Assembly: GCF_005795905.1 (NCBI RefSeq)
Contig: NZ_VAWE01000001.1
Span: 1,736,001-1,800,000, forward strand
Length of the DNA: 64,000 bases
Direction of reading: 5' to 3'
From: Streptomyces marianii
Lineage (GTDB): Bacteria; Actinomycetota; Actinomycetes; Streptomycetales; Streptomycetaceae
This document shows, piece by piece, positions 54,548-63,335 of this stretch. Under the pieces are notes generated by a model. It was given only the letters and a program-made list of their open reading frames with translations, made no database searches and was not told the origin of the DNA. Within the stretch, counting starts at the first letter, position 1. The number at the start of each line of letters is the position of its first letter. Both the position numbers and the translations under genes were made by a program.

Positions 54548-56614
54548 TCACGGCGCCGCCTCCCGGCCGGCCGCCAGCAACCCGCGAGCGGTCTCGGCCA
54601 CCCGCTGGGCGGTGAACCCGAACTTGCCGAGCAGTTGTTTCAGGGGCGCCGAGGCGCCGAACGTGTGCATGCCGACGAGGGCACCCCGGTCGCCGACGTA
54701 CCGGTCCCAGCCGAACGTGGAGGCCTGCTCGACACCCACCCGGGCGGTCACGGACGGCGGCAGCACCTCGTCCCGGTACGCCTGCGGCTGACGGTCGAAC
54801 AGCTCCCAGCACGGCATGCTGACCACCCGCGCGCCGATGCCCTCGGCAGCGAGCTCGTCCCGCGCCGCCAGGGCCAGGGACACCTCGGACCCGGTGGCGA
54901 GCAGGATCACCTGCGGGGCGCCGGAGGGCGCGTCGGCCAGGACGTACGCTCCGCGCGCGACGCCCGACGCGGCCCCGAGCCGGGTGCGGTCGAGCGTGGG
55001 GAGCGCCTGACGGGAGAGCACCAGCGCCGCCGGCTCGTGGCGCAGCGCGGCGACGTACCGCCAGGTCTCGGTGACCTCGCCGGCGTCCGCGGGGCGGAAC
55101 ACCAGCAGCCCCGGCAGCGCCCGCAGTCCCGCGAGCTGCTCGACCGGCTGGTGGGTCGGTCCGTCCTCGCCGACGCCGATGGAGTCGTGGGTGAAGATGT
55201 GCACGACGGGCAGCTCCATCAGCGCCGACAGCCGGATGGCGCCCTTGGCGTAGTCGGAGAAGATGAGGAAGCCGGACCAGTAGGGCCGCAGTTTCGTCAG
55301 GGCCATCCCGTTCGAGATGGCGGCGGCCGCGTGCTCGCGGATACCGAAGTGCAGATTGCGTCCGCCCGGCTCGTCGGGTTCCTGGTCTCCCGCGCCGTCG
55401 AACGTGAGCCTGGTCTTCGTGGACGGGGCCAGGTCGGCCGAACCGCCGAGGAGCCAGGGGATGTTCTGCGCCAGGTCGTTCAGCACCCGGCCCGAGGAGT
55501 CCCGGGTGGCGAGGCCCTTGGGGTCCGGAGGGAACTCGGGGAGCGCCCGGTCCCAGCCGTCGGGGAGCTCGCGCCGCTGGATGCGCTCCAGTTCGTCGGC
55601 CTCGGCGGGCCAGGCGGCGCGGTAGTCCTCGAACCGCTTCTCCCACGCGGCGCGCAGTTCGGCGCCGCGGGTGCCGATGCCCTGGGCGAACCGTTCCCGC
55701 ACCGCGTCGGGAACCCAGAAGTCCTCGTCCTCGGGCAGACCGAGGAAGCGTTTGGCCGCACGGACCCCGTCGGGGCCGAGCGGTGAGCCGTGGGCCTTCG
55801 GGGAGTCCTCGACGGGTGAGCCGTAGCCGATGTGGCTGTGCACCAGCACCAGGGTGGGGCGTTCGGTCTCGGCCCGGAAGTCGTGGAGCGCCCGGGCGAC
55901 GGCGTCGAGGTCGTTGGCGTCGGCGACGGTGGTCACGTTCCAGCCGTAGGCGAGGAACCGGGCCGCGACGTCCTCGGTGAAGGCGATGTCGGTGTGGCCC
56001 TCGATGGTGATCCGGTTCGAGTCGTAGATCCAGCACAGATTGGACAGCCGCTGGTGGCCGGCGAACGAGGCGGCCTCGGAGGCGATGCCCTCCATCATGC
56101 AGCCGTCACCGGCGAGGGCGTACACGTCGAAGTCGAAGAGCGGGAAGTCCTCGCGGTTGTACGCGGCACCGAGCCACCGGCCGGCGAGCGCCATGCCGAC
56201 GGACGTGGCGACGCCCTGGCCGAGCGGGCCGGTCGTGGTCTCCACCCCGCTCGTCCAGCGGTACTCGGGGTGCCCGGGGCAGCGGGAGTCGAGCTGGCGG
56301 AAGGACTTCAGATCCTCCATGGTGACCGCCGGACGGCCCAGCATCTCGTAGTCCGGGTCGACGGCGTGGACCCCGGCCAGGTGCAGCAGGGACCACAGCA
56401 ACGTCGAGGCGTGGCCCTCGGACAGCACGAATCGGTCGCGGTTGGGCCAGATCGGGTCCCGGGGGTCGTACCTCAGGAACCGCTGCCAGAGCGTGTACGC
56501 GACGGGGGCCATGCCCATCGGTGTGCCGGGGTGTCCGGACTCGGCGCGCTGGACGGCGTCCATGCACAGGCCGCGGATGGTGTTCACCGACAGGGTGTCC
56601 GGATCGTCGGTCAT
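54548..56614 (-). CDS. tkt: transketolase
   Basis: 688 residues from an ATG at 56614, with GGGGAAGG about 6 bases upstream. The frame is open to 56734, but the extra part is an EHAEHAEHAE repeat made by 9-bp DNA units and is unlikely to be translated. Thiamine-diphosphate binding is shown by GDGCMMEGIASEAASFAGH; other blocks are SGHPGTPMGMAPVAYTLW, FVLSEGHASTLLW, ETTTGPLGQGVATSVGMA and FGIREHAAAAISNGMAL with HDSIGVGEDGPTHQPVEQL. First gene of the tkt-gnd-zwf operon; it interconverts C5, C6 and C7 sugar phosphates. Confidence 0.96.
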   Translation of the reverse strand: MTDDPDTLSVNTIRGLCMDAVQRAESGHPGTPMGMAPVAYTLWQRFLRYDPRDPIWPNRDRFVLSEGHASTLLWSLLHLAGVHAVDPDYEMLGRPAVTMEDLKSFRQLDSRCPGHPEYRWTSGVETTTGPLGQGVATSVGMALAGRWLGAAYNREDFPLFDFDVYALAGDGCMMEGIASEAASFAGHQRLSNLCWIYDSNRITIEGHTDIAFTEDVAARFLAYGWNVTTVADANDLDAVARALHDFRAETERPTLVLVHSHIGYGSPVEDSPKAHGSPLGPDGVRAAKRFLGLPEDEDFWVPDAVRERFAQGIGTRGAELRAAWEKRFEDYRAAWPAEADELERIQRRELPDGWDRALPEFPPDPKGLATRDSSGRVLNDLAQNIPWLLGGSADLAPSTKTRLTFDGAGDQEPDEPGGRNLHFGIREHAAAAISNGMALTKLRPYWSGFLIFSDYAKGAIRLSALMELPVVHIFTHDSIGVGEDGPTHQPVEQLAGLRALPGLLVFRPADAGEVTETWRYVAALRHEPAALVLSRQALPTLDRTRLGAASGVARGAYVLADAPSGAPQVILLATGSEVSLALAARDELAAEGIGARVVSMPCWELFDRQPQAYRDEVLPPSVTARVGVEQASTFGWDRYVGDRGALVGMHTFGASAPLKQLLGKFGFTAQRVAETARGLLAAGREAAP

Positions 56615-56790
56615 GAGGCCTTCCCCGTTCTCCGCGTGCTCGGCGTGCTCGGCGTGCTCGGCGTGCTGTTCTCCGCCGGACGGGCAGGGGTCCGCAGGCC
56701 CGGCGGGTCGGGATCCTTCCCGCATCGTGTCCACGGAGCCCGCGGGCGGGCCTCACCCACGCCGGGTGAAATGCGGGAGCCGTGGCCGAG

Positions 56791-56963
56791 GTGCCCGGGA
56801 CGGAGGGCGTGTCCCGGGCCTGGACCGCTGGGGCGGACGGCGTGCCCGGGACGGAGGGCGTGTCCCGGGCGTGGACCGCTGGGGCGGCCGACGTGTCCGG
56901 GGCGGAGGGCGTGTCCCGGGCGTGGACCGCTGGGGCGGCCGACGTGTCCGGGGCGGACGGGGG
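56791..56963. repeat. 3.4 x 51-bp tandem repeat
   Basis: Units begin at 56791, 56842, 56893 and a partial one at 56944. The shared part includes GAGGGCGTGTCCCGGGC and TGGACCGCTGGGGCGG. Copies differ at a few bases. 51 is a multiple of three, and both strands have open frames through the array (for example EGVSRAWTAGA), but there is no ribosome site. It fills the 420-bp gap between tkt and the universal stress protein gene. Confidence 0.92.
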
Positions 56964-57034
56964 CCACGGACGGATGCCCGTCCCCCGTGCCGGGGTGCCC
57001 GACACGGGCGGCCGCCCTCGGACGCGCCGGCATG

Positions 57035-57895
57035 TCAGCCGTGCGGGACCACGGCCACCGGGCAGGCGGCGTGGTGGATGACGGCGTGGGTGATCGAGCC
57101 GATGTGCGAACCGGAGGCCGCCCGGCGCCGGCCGACGACCACCAGACGGGCGTCCGCGGCGGCCTCCACGAGCTGTGCGGCGGGCCGTCCGGGAGCCGAC
57201 TCCTCCGTCACCTTCACGGTGGGGTACTTGTCGCGGAACGGACGTACGGCCCGGGCGAGCGCCGACGCCATCTCGGACTGCACGCCCGGATCCGGGTCGG
57301 CCCGGTGCCGGTGGTAGAACGGGGCGTTCCAGCCGTGCACCACGTGGAGCGGGGCGTCGCGCCGTGCCGCGTGGTCGAAGGCGAACTCCAGCAGCTCGTC
57401 GGAGGCATCCGTCACGTCGAGGCCGAGGACCACCCTGCGCCGGGCGCCGGCGGGCGAGCCCTGCGGGTCCTCGCGGTAGTCCGGCCGTACCAGCACCACC
57501 GGCTCCTTGGCGCCGGTGACGACCTCCTGCCCCACGGAACCGATGATGAAGCCGCCCACGCCGCCGAGTCCGTGTGACCCGACGACCAGCTCATCGGCCC
57601 GGGACGCCGCCTCCAGCAGGACGCTCGCGGGTGAGTCCTCGATCTCCTCGGCGGTCATCGCGAGCTCCGGCCTGCGGGACCGTACGCGCTCCTCCATCGC
57701 GCCGAGGACGCCTTCCGCCTCGCCGGCCCGGTCCTCGTGGGACATCCGCACGGCCTGCAACTGATGCGCGATCCACCGGGTCGCATACACCAGCCGCAGT
57801 GCCGCACCGCGCAGCGCGGCCTCGTCGGCGGCCCAGTCCACGGCCGCGAGACTTCCGTCGGAGCCGTCCACTCCCACGACGATGGGTCGGGACAT
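57035..57895 (-). CDS. universal stress protein, two tandem Usp domains
   Basis: 286 residues from an ATG at 57895 with AAGGAGGA just upstream. Each half is a Usp domain: RPIVVGVDGSDGSLAAVDWA to the ATP-loop VVGSHGLGGVGGFIIGSVGQ, and RRVVLGLDVTDASDELLEFA to VVVGRRRAASGSHIGSITHA. Both glycine-rich ATP-binding motifs are largely kept. Streptomycete Usp proteins respond to stress, hypoxia or growth arrest. It is upstream of tkt on the same strand, with a repeat array between. Confidence 0.92.
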   Translation of the reverse strand: MSRPIVVGVDGSDGSLAAVDWAADEAALRGAALRLVYATRWIAHQLQAVRMSHEDRAGEAEGVLGAMEERVRSRRPELAMTAEEIEDSPASVLLEAASRADELVVGSHGLGGVGGFIIGSVGQEVVTGAKEPVVLVRPDYREDPQGSPAGARRRVVLGLDVTDASDELLEFAFDHAARRDAPLHVVHGWNAPFYHRHRADPDPGVQSEMASALARAVRPFRDKYPTVKVTEESAPGRPAAQLVEAAADARLVVVGRRRAASGSHIGSITHAVIHHAACPVAVVPHG

Positions 57896-58134
57896 GCCGT
57901 CCTCCTTGCCTCGGGCTCTTGCGAAGGGCCGGGCCCGGTGGGCGCGGCCGTCGACGCGAGAGGACACCTGATCAAGAAAGTACCGACTCCGGAGGAACGG
58001 CGCGATTCAGGAAATCACGGACAGTGACGGAGCGCATCGGCGCACACGTGCGGGTCGGCACCAGCCGTGTCCCTCCATCCGTGCACGGACCGATCCGCGA
58101 CCACCCGTGCAGGAACACGCCGTGAGTGAGGCGT
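57896..58134. other. intergenic upstream of the stress-protein gene
   Basis: Holds the presumed promoter region of the universal stress protein gene (minus strand). No gene is seen. Confidence 0.5.
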
Positions 58135-58284
58135 GCACAGCGCGCCAAGGTCGAGCACGTCCACCGGCACACCTTCGCCACCCGCACCGAGGCCCGGATC
58201 AGGACCGCCACCCGGATCACCGACTTCTGCAACACCGGGCGGATACACGGCGCATGCGGGTTCAAGAGCCCGTTCGGCCCGTGA
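58135..58284 (+). pseudogene. IS3-family transposase C-terminal scrap
   Basis: About 48 codons read RAKVEHVHRHTFATRTEARI, then ITDFCNTGRIHGACGFKSP and a stop. This is the C-terminal integrase-core segment of IS3-type OrfB, usually Y-N-x-R-R-H-S near CGFKSP. Key positions have drifted (FCNTGRIH). Neither the DD part nor the inverted repeats remain. Confidence 0.75.
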
Positions 58285-58405
58285 ACGTGACTGCCGAGCC
58301 ACCCTCGCCGAGGGGCTGGCCGGACAGATCGTCCCCACGCTGCGAGGGGATCGACAGGGCGCCCCTCGTCTCGCGGCACCGCTCCGCACCGCCCGTGTAC
58401 CCGCC

Positions 58406-58957
58406 TCAGCGCGCGTCGAGGCGGAAGCTCATGTGGCCGAAGCCGACCATGTCGCCGGCCCGGACCACCACGGCACCGGTCACACGACGGCCGTTGACGG
58501 TCGTGCCGTTGGTCGAACCGAGGTCGCGGAGGACCCACAGTCCGCCGCGCAGCACCAGTTCGGCGTGCAGCCGCGACACCGTCTCATGGCTGAGCCGCAA
58601 TCCGTTCGACGGGTCACGGCCTATCCGCAGCGGATACGGACCCGGCTCCGGCAGCAGCAGCGGAGGCAGCCGCTCCGCCCGCCAGGCGCGGCCGAGCCTC
58701 ATCGAGAACGCCGAGATCCTCCCCACCGCGCCGAACAGCTTCTCGGACAGCCGGCGGCCTTCGGGCCGCAGGTCCGCGGTGAGCGCGCGGAGTTCGTCGG
58801 GTCCGCGGGCGGCCAGGGCGAGCTCCATGCGCCGCACGAACGTGTCGTGCGACAACCGGCCCTGGACGGCGCCCTCCCGGAGCACTCCGAGGACGCGCTC
58901 CCGCTCGGCGTCGGAGGGCCGCGCGGGATACGTCTGGAACTCGAAGGAGGACGTCAC
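58406..58957 (-). CDS. DUF1707 and FHA domain protein
   Basis: 183 residues from a GTG at 58957. Residues 10-65 are a DUF1707 domain (ARPSDAERERVLGVLREGAV, then RLSHDTFVRRMELALAARG), and residues 105-180 an FHA domain with the phospho-Thr-binding residues in YPLRIGRDPSNGLRLSHETV, SRLHAELVLRG and DLGSTNGTTVNGRRV. It would bind a phosphothreonine partner of a Ser/Thr kinase pathway. DUF1707 is normally attached to membrane segments; none are seen here. The start lacks a strong ribosome site. Confidence 0.85.
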   Translation of the reverse strand: MTSSFEFQTYPARPSDAERERVLGVLREGAVQGRLSHDTFVRRMELALAARGPDELRALTADLRPEGRRLSEKLFGAVGRISAFSMRLGRAWRAERLPPLLLPEPGPYPLRIGRDPSNGLRLSHETVSRLHAELVLRGGLWVLRDLGSTNGTTVNGRRVTGAVVVRAGDMVGFGHMSFRLDAR

Positions 58958-59209
58958 AGTCGTGATTGTCCGGCCGAGCGCCCCGGGTGTCCAGAAGGAA
59001 CCGTGAAGATCACTTCCGTTCCGGTACGGCAGGTCCTGTGCCGGCGGGTCGGAAGCGCGGGCGTCCGCCGGGCCGCGAACGCCCCCGACACCGCCTCCGA
59101 CCGGCGGTGCCTCGGAGTTCGGCGAGGCCGCGCTGCGCGACCGTGTCCAGTGCCTGGTCCGTGCCGCCTGGACGGAACGTGCCCTCGGCCGCGCCGAGGA
59201 CGGCAGCGC

Positions 59210-59480
59210 GCGGATGCGGCGGCCTTGTCGGCGCATGGTGGCGGCTGGCGTACCGGGACGGCGAACTCGTCGGTCTGCGCATCCCGGCGCACAACCCTTC
59301 GGGCCCGTGCATCGGCTTCATCGGAGTCGTTCCGGAGCACCGCGGCAACGGCGACGCGTACGACCTGCTCGCCGAGTGCACGCACCTCCTGGCGGAGCGG
59401 GGCGCGGAGTTCGTCGCCGGCGCCACCGACCAGGGCAACGTACCTTTTCCGGACTACGAGCTCGTCCTTGGCTGTACTTC
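59210..59480 (+). pseudogene. GNAT acetyltransferase fragment
   Basis: A stretch near 59220-59445 reads as the core of a GNAT enzyme: WWRLAYRDGELVGLRIPAHN, then CIGFIGVVPEHRGNGDAYDL, LLAECTHLLAERGAEFVAGA and TDQGNVPF. The N-terminal domain is lost and the last strands after NVPFPDYELVLG turn into unrelated sequence. Upstream (58966-59200) the frame holds no protein-like text. Confidence 0.6.
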
Positions 59481-59542
59481 GTGCAGGGCCCAAGCGGCTT
59501 CGCGGTTTCGCCCGCCTTTGCCGGTGCCGGGCTGCAACGTCT

Positions 59543-60876
59543 TCATTTGTGGTCGCGCAGGAAGGTAGGGATCTCGTCGCGGGTCGGGTAGTTCGGCAGG
59601 GGTGCTGGCTTGTCCTGAAGGAACGCGGTGATGACGGCGGCGGCTCGGTCGTTGTTGTCGTCCAGACCGTTCCACATGTGGTGTCCGACTCCGGGCATGT
59701 AATGCGTGCGCTGGATGGCGGGGTCATTGGCAAGGACGGTGGTCTCCCATTGACGGATCTGGGAGGAGCACTCGGCGATCATCAGCATCGCGGGGTCCGG
59801 GAGCGCCTCAGTTTCGGGGCGATGGAGGGTGAGTCCTTGACCGTTTGCTGGATGCGGAGGCTGGCGGCGGGGCTGAAGGAGAAGTTCTGTGCGGTGTCCT
59901 CGGCGGGGATGCGGTGCGCGTCGCGCGCGCAGTATGCGGATGCGGTGTCGCTGCCGAGGTCTGCGGCGGTGAAGGCGTTGTCGCCTTCCGCCTGTCCGAT
60001 CAGTCCGGTGTCGGGGCTGAGGAGTCCGAGCCGCATGAGGCCGAATGCCACGGCGTACCGGGGGACGTATGTCGATCGCGGTCCGGTCGGGGCCGGCGCG
60101 AGGCCGTGTGCGGATTTTCGGCCCTTGTGCCCGGTGATGTGTGCGGTGGGGCCGTCCATGGGGCCGGGCTCGGCGATGATCGCCCGGTGCAGGCGTGCGG
60201 CGACGCGCGGGTCGGCCAGGGCTCGGGTGAGCACGGCCCCGCCTGAGGAGAAGCCGAGGATGTCGACCTTGCCTTTGTTCAGGCGGTCGATGAAGGCGGC
60301 GAGGTCGCGGACCGGCCTGGAGATCGTGTACTGGCCCATGGGGAGCAGGTCGCTTCGTCCGCCGCCGGCCTGTTCGTAGGCGTAGACGTCGTAGCCCTGG
60401 CGGGCCAGGAGTTGCAGGAACCGGTGGTCGAGTACCGAGATGCCACGGACCGGTCCGCCGTTGAGGTACACGAGCGGGGTGGGATGCCGGGGACTGGGGT
60501 GCGCGGGCGGGTAGTGGTACACCGCGACCCGGCTGCCCGTGGTCAGGCTCCAGTGCTGCGTGGTCACGAAGGGTAGCGCGGGCGGGTACCGCCGGGTCGT
60601 CGGCACGGTCGGGATGCAGACCGATGCCGTCAGCGCCGCCGCGACAGCCACCGGCAGGAACGGCACGAGCCGCGCCGGCCACGTGCGGCGCCGGCTCCGC
60701 CACGTCGCGAGGACAGCCCCGACTCCAAGGGTCGGCAACCATGCGGCGAGCCCCGAGCCTGCCCCGTCCGTGAGGGCGATCAGCGCGAGAAAGACGACGA
60801 CCAGCATCACGAAGGCGGCCAGGGCCAGCAGTAAGCGTCCGGTGAAGCGGACGAGACGTATGGCGGGCGTGGGCAC
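59543..60876 (-). pseudogene. membrane-anchored alpha/beta hydrolase, single-base frameshift
   Basis: From a GTG at 60876 (GGAGG 7 bases upstream) the frame runs 364 codons to 59782: about three N-terminal membrane segments (LLLALAAFVMLVVVFLALIA), then the fold with PLVYLNGGPVRGISVLDHRF, YAYEQAGGGRSDLL and the nucleophile elbow VDILGFSSGGAVL. At 59812-59814 a run of three T (AAA on the coding strand) seems to have lost one base. The other frame then continues PDPAMLMIAECSSQIRQWET and the His region YMPGVGHHMWNGLDDNNDRA to 59543. The truncated product lacks the catalytic His. The gene resembles proline-iminopeptidase-type hydrolases. Confidence 0.75.
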
Positions 60877-60890
60877 AGCGGACCTCCGAA

Positions 60891-60943
60891 GTTTCAGAAC
60901 ACTGTTTCAAAACGACGTTATCAAAGAGGGTAGGCTGCTGGCC
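60891..60943. promoter_or_regulatory. divergent promoter region of the hydrolase and TetR gene
   Basis: The 67 bases between the two starts hold a 10-bp direct repeat, GTTTCAGAAC (60891-60900) and GTTTCAAAAC (60904-60913), and a short palindrome AACGACGTT (60911-60919), which are candidate TetR sites. TAGGCT at 60931-60936 may be the -10 box of the regulator gene, whose GTG at 60944 lies 7 bases later, so that mRNA could be leaderless. Confidence 0.45.
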
Positions 60944-61561
60944 GTGGGTAGGCCCAGAACAAACGATCAGGCCGTCAAAGAGCGGCTTGTGGAGTGCGCG
61001 ACCGAGATGCTCGCCACCCGTCCACGGGAGTCGCTCACGGTCCGCGCCGTGGCCGCTGCTGCCGAGGCGTCGACGACGGCGGTGTACTCCCTGTTCGGTG
61101 GAAAGGACGGGCTGATCGGTGCGGTGCGCGACAGAGCCGTCGCTGGCCTGTTCCAGGACCTGTCGACGGTGCAGACCTCCGCGGACCCTCTAGCCGACCT
61201 CTACGCGCTGGCCGTCGCCTACCGTCGTTGGGGGCGCGGACACAGCCACCTGTACACGGTGCTGTTCGGTGGTGTGCAGTCCTTCGACCCGTCGGGGGAG
61301 GTCGGTGCCAGTGACCCGATCCGTCCGCTCCTCGCGGCAATCGATCGCGCGTTGGCGGTGTCTGTCCTCGCTGGCGACGCAACGGCGATCGCCCTGTCGA
61401 TCTGGGCCACCCTGCACGGGCTCGTCACTCTTGAACTGGCTGGGGCTCTCGACGCCGCCACGGCCGAGGCCGCATTCCGATCGGCGGTTCACGCCACGTT
61501 GCGCGGGTGGGCGACCCCGGCGGTGTTCCGCAGCCTTGGCGAAACCGAACTCGCTCCTTGA
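60944..61561 (+). CDS. TetR-family transcriptional regulator
   Basis: 205 residues from a GTG at 60944. The helix-turn-helix is LTVRAVAAAAEASTTAVYSL followed by FGGKDGLIGAV at residues 27-58. The C-terminal ligand domain has RWGRGHSHLYTVLFGGVQSF and ALSIWATLHGLVTLELAG, close to the TetR_C_33 or WHG-type domain. It is divergent from the frameshifted hydrolase and is expected to repress that gene and itself. Confidence 0.88.
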   Translation: MGRPRTNDQAVKERLVECATEMLATRPRESLTVRAVAAAAEASTTAVYSLFGGKDGLIGAVRDRAVAGLFQDLSTVQTSADPLADLYALAVAYRRWGRGHSHLYTVLFGGVQSFDPSGEVGASDPIRPLLAAIDRALAVSVLAGDATAIALSIWATLHGLVTLELAGALDAATAEAAFRSAVHATLRGWATPAVFRSLGETELAP

Positions 61562-61604
61562 CAGGATCAGGGCCGGTTATCCGGTCCTGGCGGGGGCGGG
61601 GTAC

Positions 61605-61931
61605 GTGGTCAGTGAAGACAGGCATGCCAAGGTCGATCAGCTGTGGCCGACCATCGGTTGGAGATCGCTTGAGGCTGTTGAGTTTGGCCATCGCAGCGTC
61701 GAAGCTGACCTGGAGTCCCTCGACCTCGCCGAGCCAGCCGTTGGCGCGGGCCTCGCGGATGCGTTCTCGGAGGTTCTGGATGATCTCGATGAGGCGTGGC
61801 CTCTGGCGGGGATCCATCTGGAGGGCGGGGCAGCGAATGCAGGCTTCTCTGAACAATCGGTGAGTGACTCGAAGCTGTCGTGCCTCGGTGTTGCGATGAG
61901 AGGTATCAGGATCCAGGAGGCTTCTCCTCAT
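61605..61931 (-). pseudogene. tyrosine recombinase C-terminal fragment
   Basis: The minus-strand frame from ATG 61931 reads RLFREACIRCPALQMDPRQR, then PRLIEIIQNLRERIREARAN and GWLGEVEGLQVSFDAAMAKL. This is the Cys-containing, coiled C-terminal region of large actinobacterial site-specific integrases of the Tn554 TnpB type. The catalytic domain is missing. After about 61605 the sequence loses similarity. Its first codons overlap the end of the XRE gene by 26 bases. Confidence 0.6.
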
Positions 61932-62961
61932 GGCCAGCTCCAGCTATGAGTGCTCGTATGCGGGCTACTCCCTGGGCCTGACTGAAATGTGAAACCTCTG
62001 CCTGACGTCGATCAGAATATCGAGCATCTTCACGAAGCGGATCATCTGTCATCGCCTGGTCGAGTTTTCGCAGCGCCAGGATATTGATGGCCTGCGGGGT
62101 TCGGTCAACCACTTCGGTGCCGAGGAGGCATTCGAATGACGCATACAATGGCGCGAACTCGTCGGTTGCTTCCGTGAGGTGCCTTGCTGCAGCCCAACTG
62201 CCGTAGCCGAAGCTACCAGCAATGACCAGAACCGGAACCTGGGGATTGAATGGGTTCTTGGTTTTCACTACGAGGCCGTAGTCGGTTCCTTCGTCTCCTC
62301 GTGGCTGCAACTCGGGGGCGTAGATTTGATCAGTCTGGCTGTCATGGAGTGAGACATCATGGGGACTTCTTCTACTGAACCCCAGGGAGAGGGAGCTTGA
62401 CAGCCGTTGCATGACTTCATCCGTGATGCCGTTGCTGTCTGGCCCTCCGATCAAGATGAGGGGGTGGCGTCTTTCTGCGCCTTTGATTCGATCACCGTAT
62501 GTGATAACAGGAGATGGTGCGCCGATACGAACAAAGTATTGTTGGAGCTCGGAAAGAGCAAAAGCACAGCCGACTCCGATGAGGCCGGAAGGCTCCCAAC
62601 GGCCGAGCTGATGCAAGCCGACCACCACTGTGAGGTTGGGCTTGCTGAACTCACGCCAGAACGCCCGGGATTGACGACTTCTCGTTTGGGCGGTATGTGG
62701 CTTGGCTAATTGGTAAATCCGGGCCAGCGCGGCTAGCCAAGGCTCCGGATCCTCTCCGCACGCCTCAACAAATTTTTCAAGCGTCTTCTTTCTCGGGATA
62801 TTGGTCTTACCGTCGATCAGGCTGTGAATCGTCGCGCTGCTGAGGCCAGCCGCGTTGGCCAGGCGGTCGAAGCTCCACCCGCCGGCAGCAAACAGCCGTT
62901 CCAGCTGTTTGATCAGATCCTCTCGACTGTGAACTTGATCTGGATTGATCCGAACCCCCAC
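61906..62961 (-). CDS. XRE-type helix-turn-helix protein with unknown C-terminal domain
   Basis: 351 residues from a GTG at 62961, with AGGAGG 5 bases upstream. Residues 25-70 form an XRE helix-turn-helix (WSFDRLANAAGLSSATIHSL, then IDGKTNIPRKKTLEKFVEAC). The C-terminal 230 residues are alpha/beta: NLTVVVGLHQLGRWEPSGLI, then HPLILIGGPDSNGITDEVMQ and DYGLVVKTKNPFNPQVPVLV followed by IAGSFGYGSWAAARHLTE. I do not know this domain; the ILIGGPDSN motif resembles Rossmann-like or S-layer-type folds. The gene has markedly lower GC and more A/T-ending codons than its surroundings, so it was acquired. It sits between recombinase remnants. Confidence 0.7.
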   Translation of the reverse strand: MGVRINPDQVHSREDLIKQLERLFAAGGWSFDRLANAAGLSSATIHSLIDGKTNIPRKKTLEKFVEACGEDPEPWLAALARIYQLAKPHTAQTRSRQSRAFWREFSKPNLTVVVGLHQLGRWEPSGLIGVGCAFALSELQQYFVRIGAPSPVITYGDRIKGAERRHPLILIGGPDSNGITDEVMQRLSSSLSLGFSRRSPHDVSLHDSQTDQIYAPELQPRGDEGTDYGLVVKTKNPFNPQVPVLVIAGSFGYGSWAAARHLTEATDEFAPLYASFECLLGTEVVDRTPQAINILALRKLDQAMTDDPLREDARYSDRRQAEVSHFSQAQGVARIRALIAGAGHEEKPPGS

Positions 62962-63132
62962 GTGGTCCTCCTGGTCTGGCCGTTCGCTTCATTCGGATGG
63001 AAGCGTAGCCGAGATGCTTCATGACCTGGGAAGACGAAAAAACTGGGGCGATATCGATCATCTCTGATGCTTCCGAATGCAGGGGAGGTCCAGGGTGTGC
63101 TCACCAGCCAACACCATTGAAGAAGGAGTCCC

Positions 63133-63333
63133 GTGGTGAGCAGGAACAGGAAGAAGACTCGCCCGGTGCACGACGGTGCGGTGCCGACAGGCACGGTCAC
63201 TCAAACCCTGTGCACCATCCTCGACAAGGCCATGGCCAGCTGGTGTGCTGTCCTCCGTCTCACCGCGGCTTGCATGGCCCTGTGCCTGCCCGTCGCAGCT
63301 GCTGTCACTGTGTACCTCTTCCTCCATTGGTAG
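63133..63333 (+). CDS. small membrane protein within the recombinase debris
   Basis: 66 residues from a GTG at 63133 (a second GTG follows directly), with GAAGGAG 4-5 bases upstream. It is basic at the N-terminus (SRNRKKTRPVHDG) and has one or two hydrophobic segments near the C-terminus (LRLTAACMALCLPVAAAVTV followed by YLFLHW). It is divergent from the XRE gene and lies next to the point where the upstream recombinase breaks off. The family is unknown. Confidence 0.5.
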   Translation: MVSRNRKKTRPVHDGAVPTGTVTQTLCTILDKAMASWCAVLRLTAACMALCLPVAAAVTVYLFLHW

Positions 63334-63335
63334 AG

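Noticed and set aside
56615..56734. N-terminal extension of transketolase with EHA repeats
   Set aside because: It is encoded by 9-bp repeats and precedes a good ribosome site for the ATG at 56614.
58286..58405. Possible continuation of a gene after the IS3 scrap (frame with TLAEGLAGQIVPTLRGDRQG)
   Set aside because: Too short, no start and no family recognised; kept out of the feature list.
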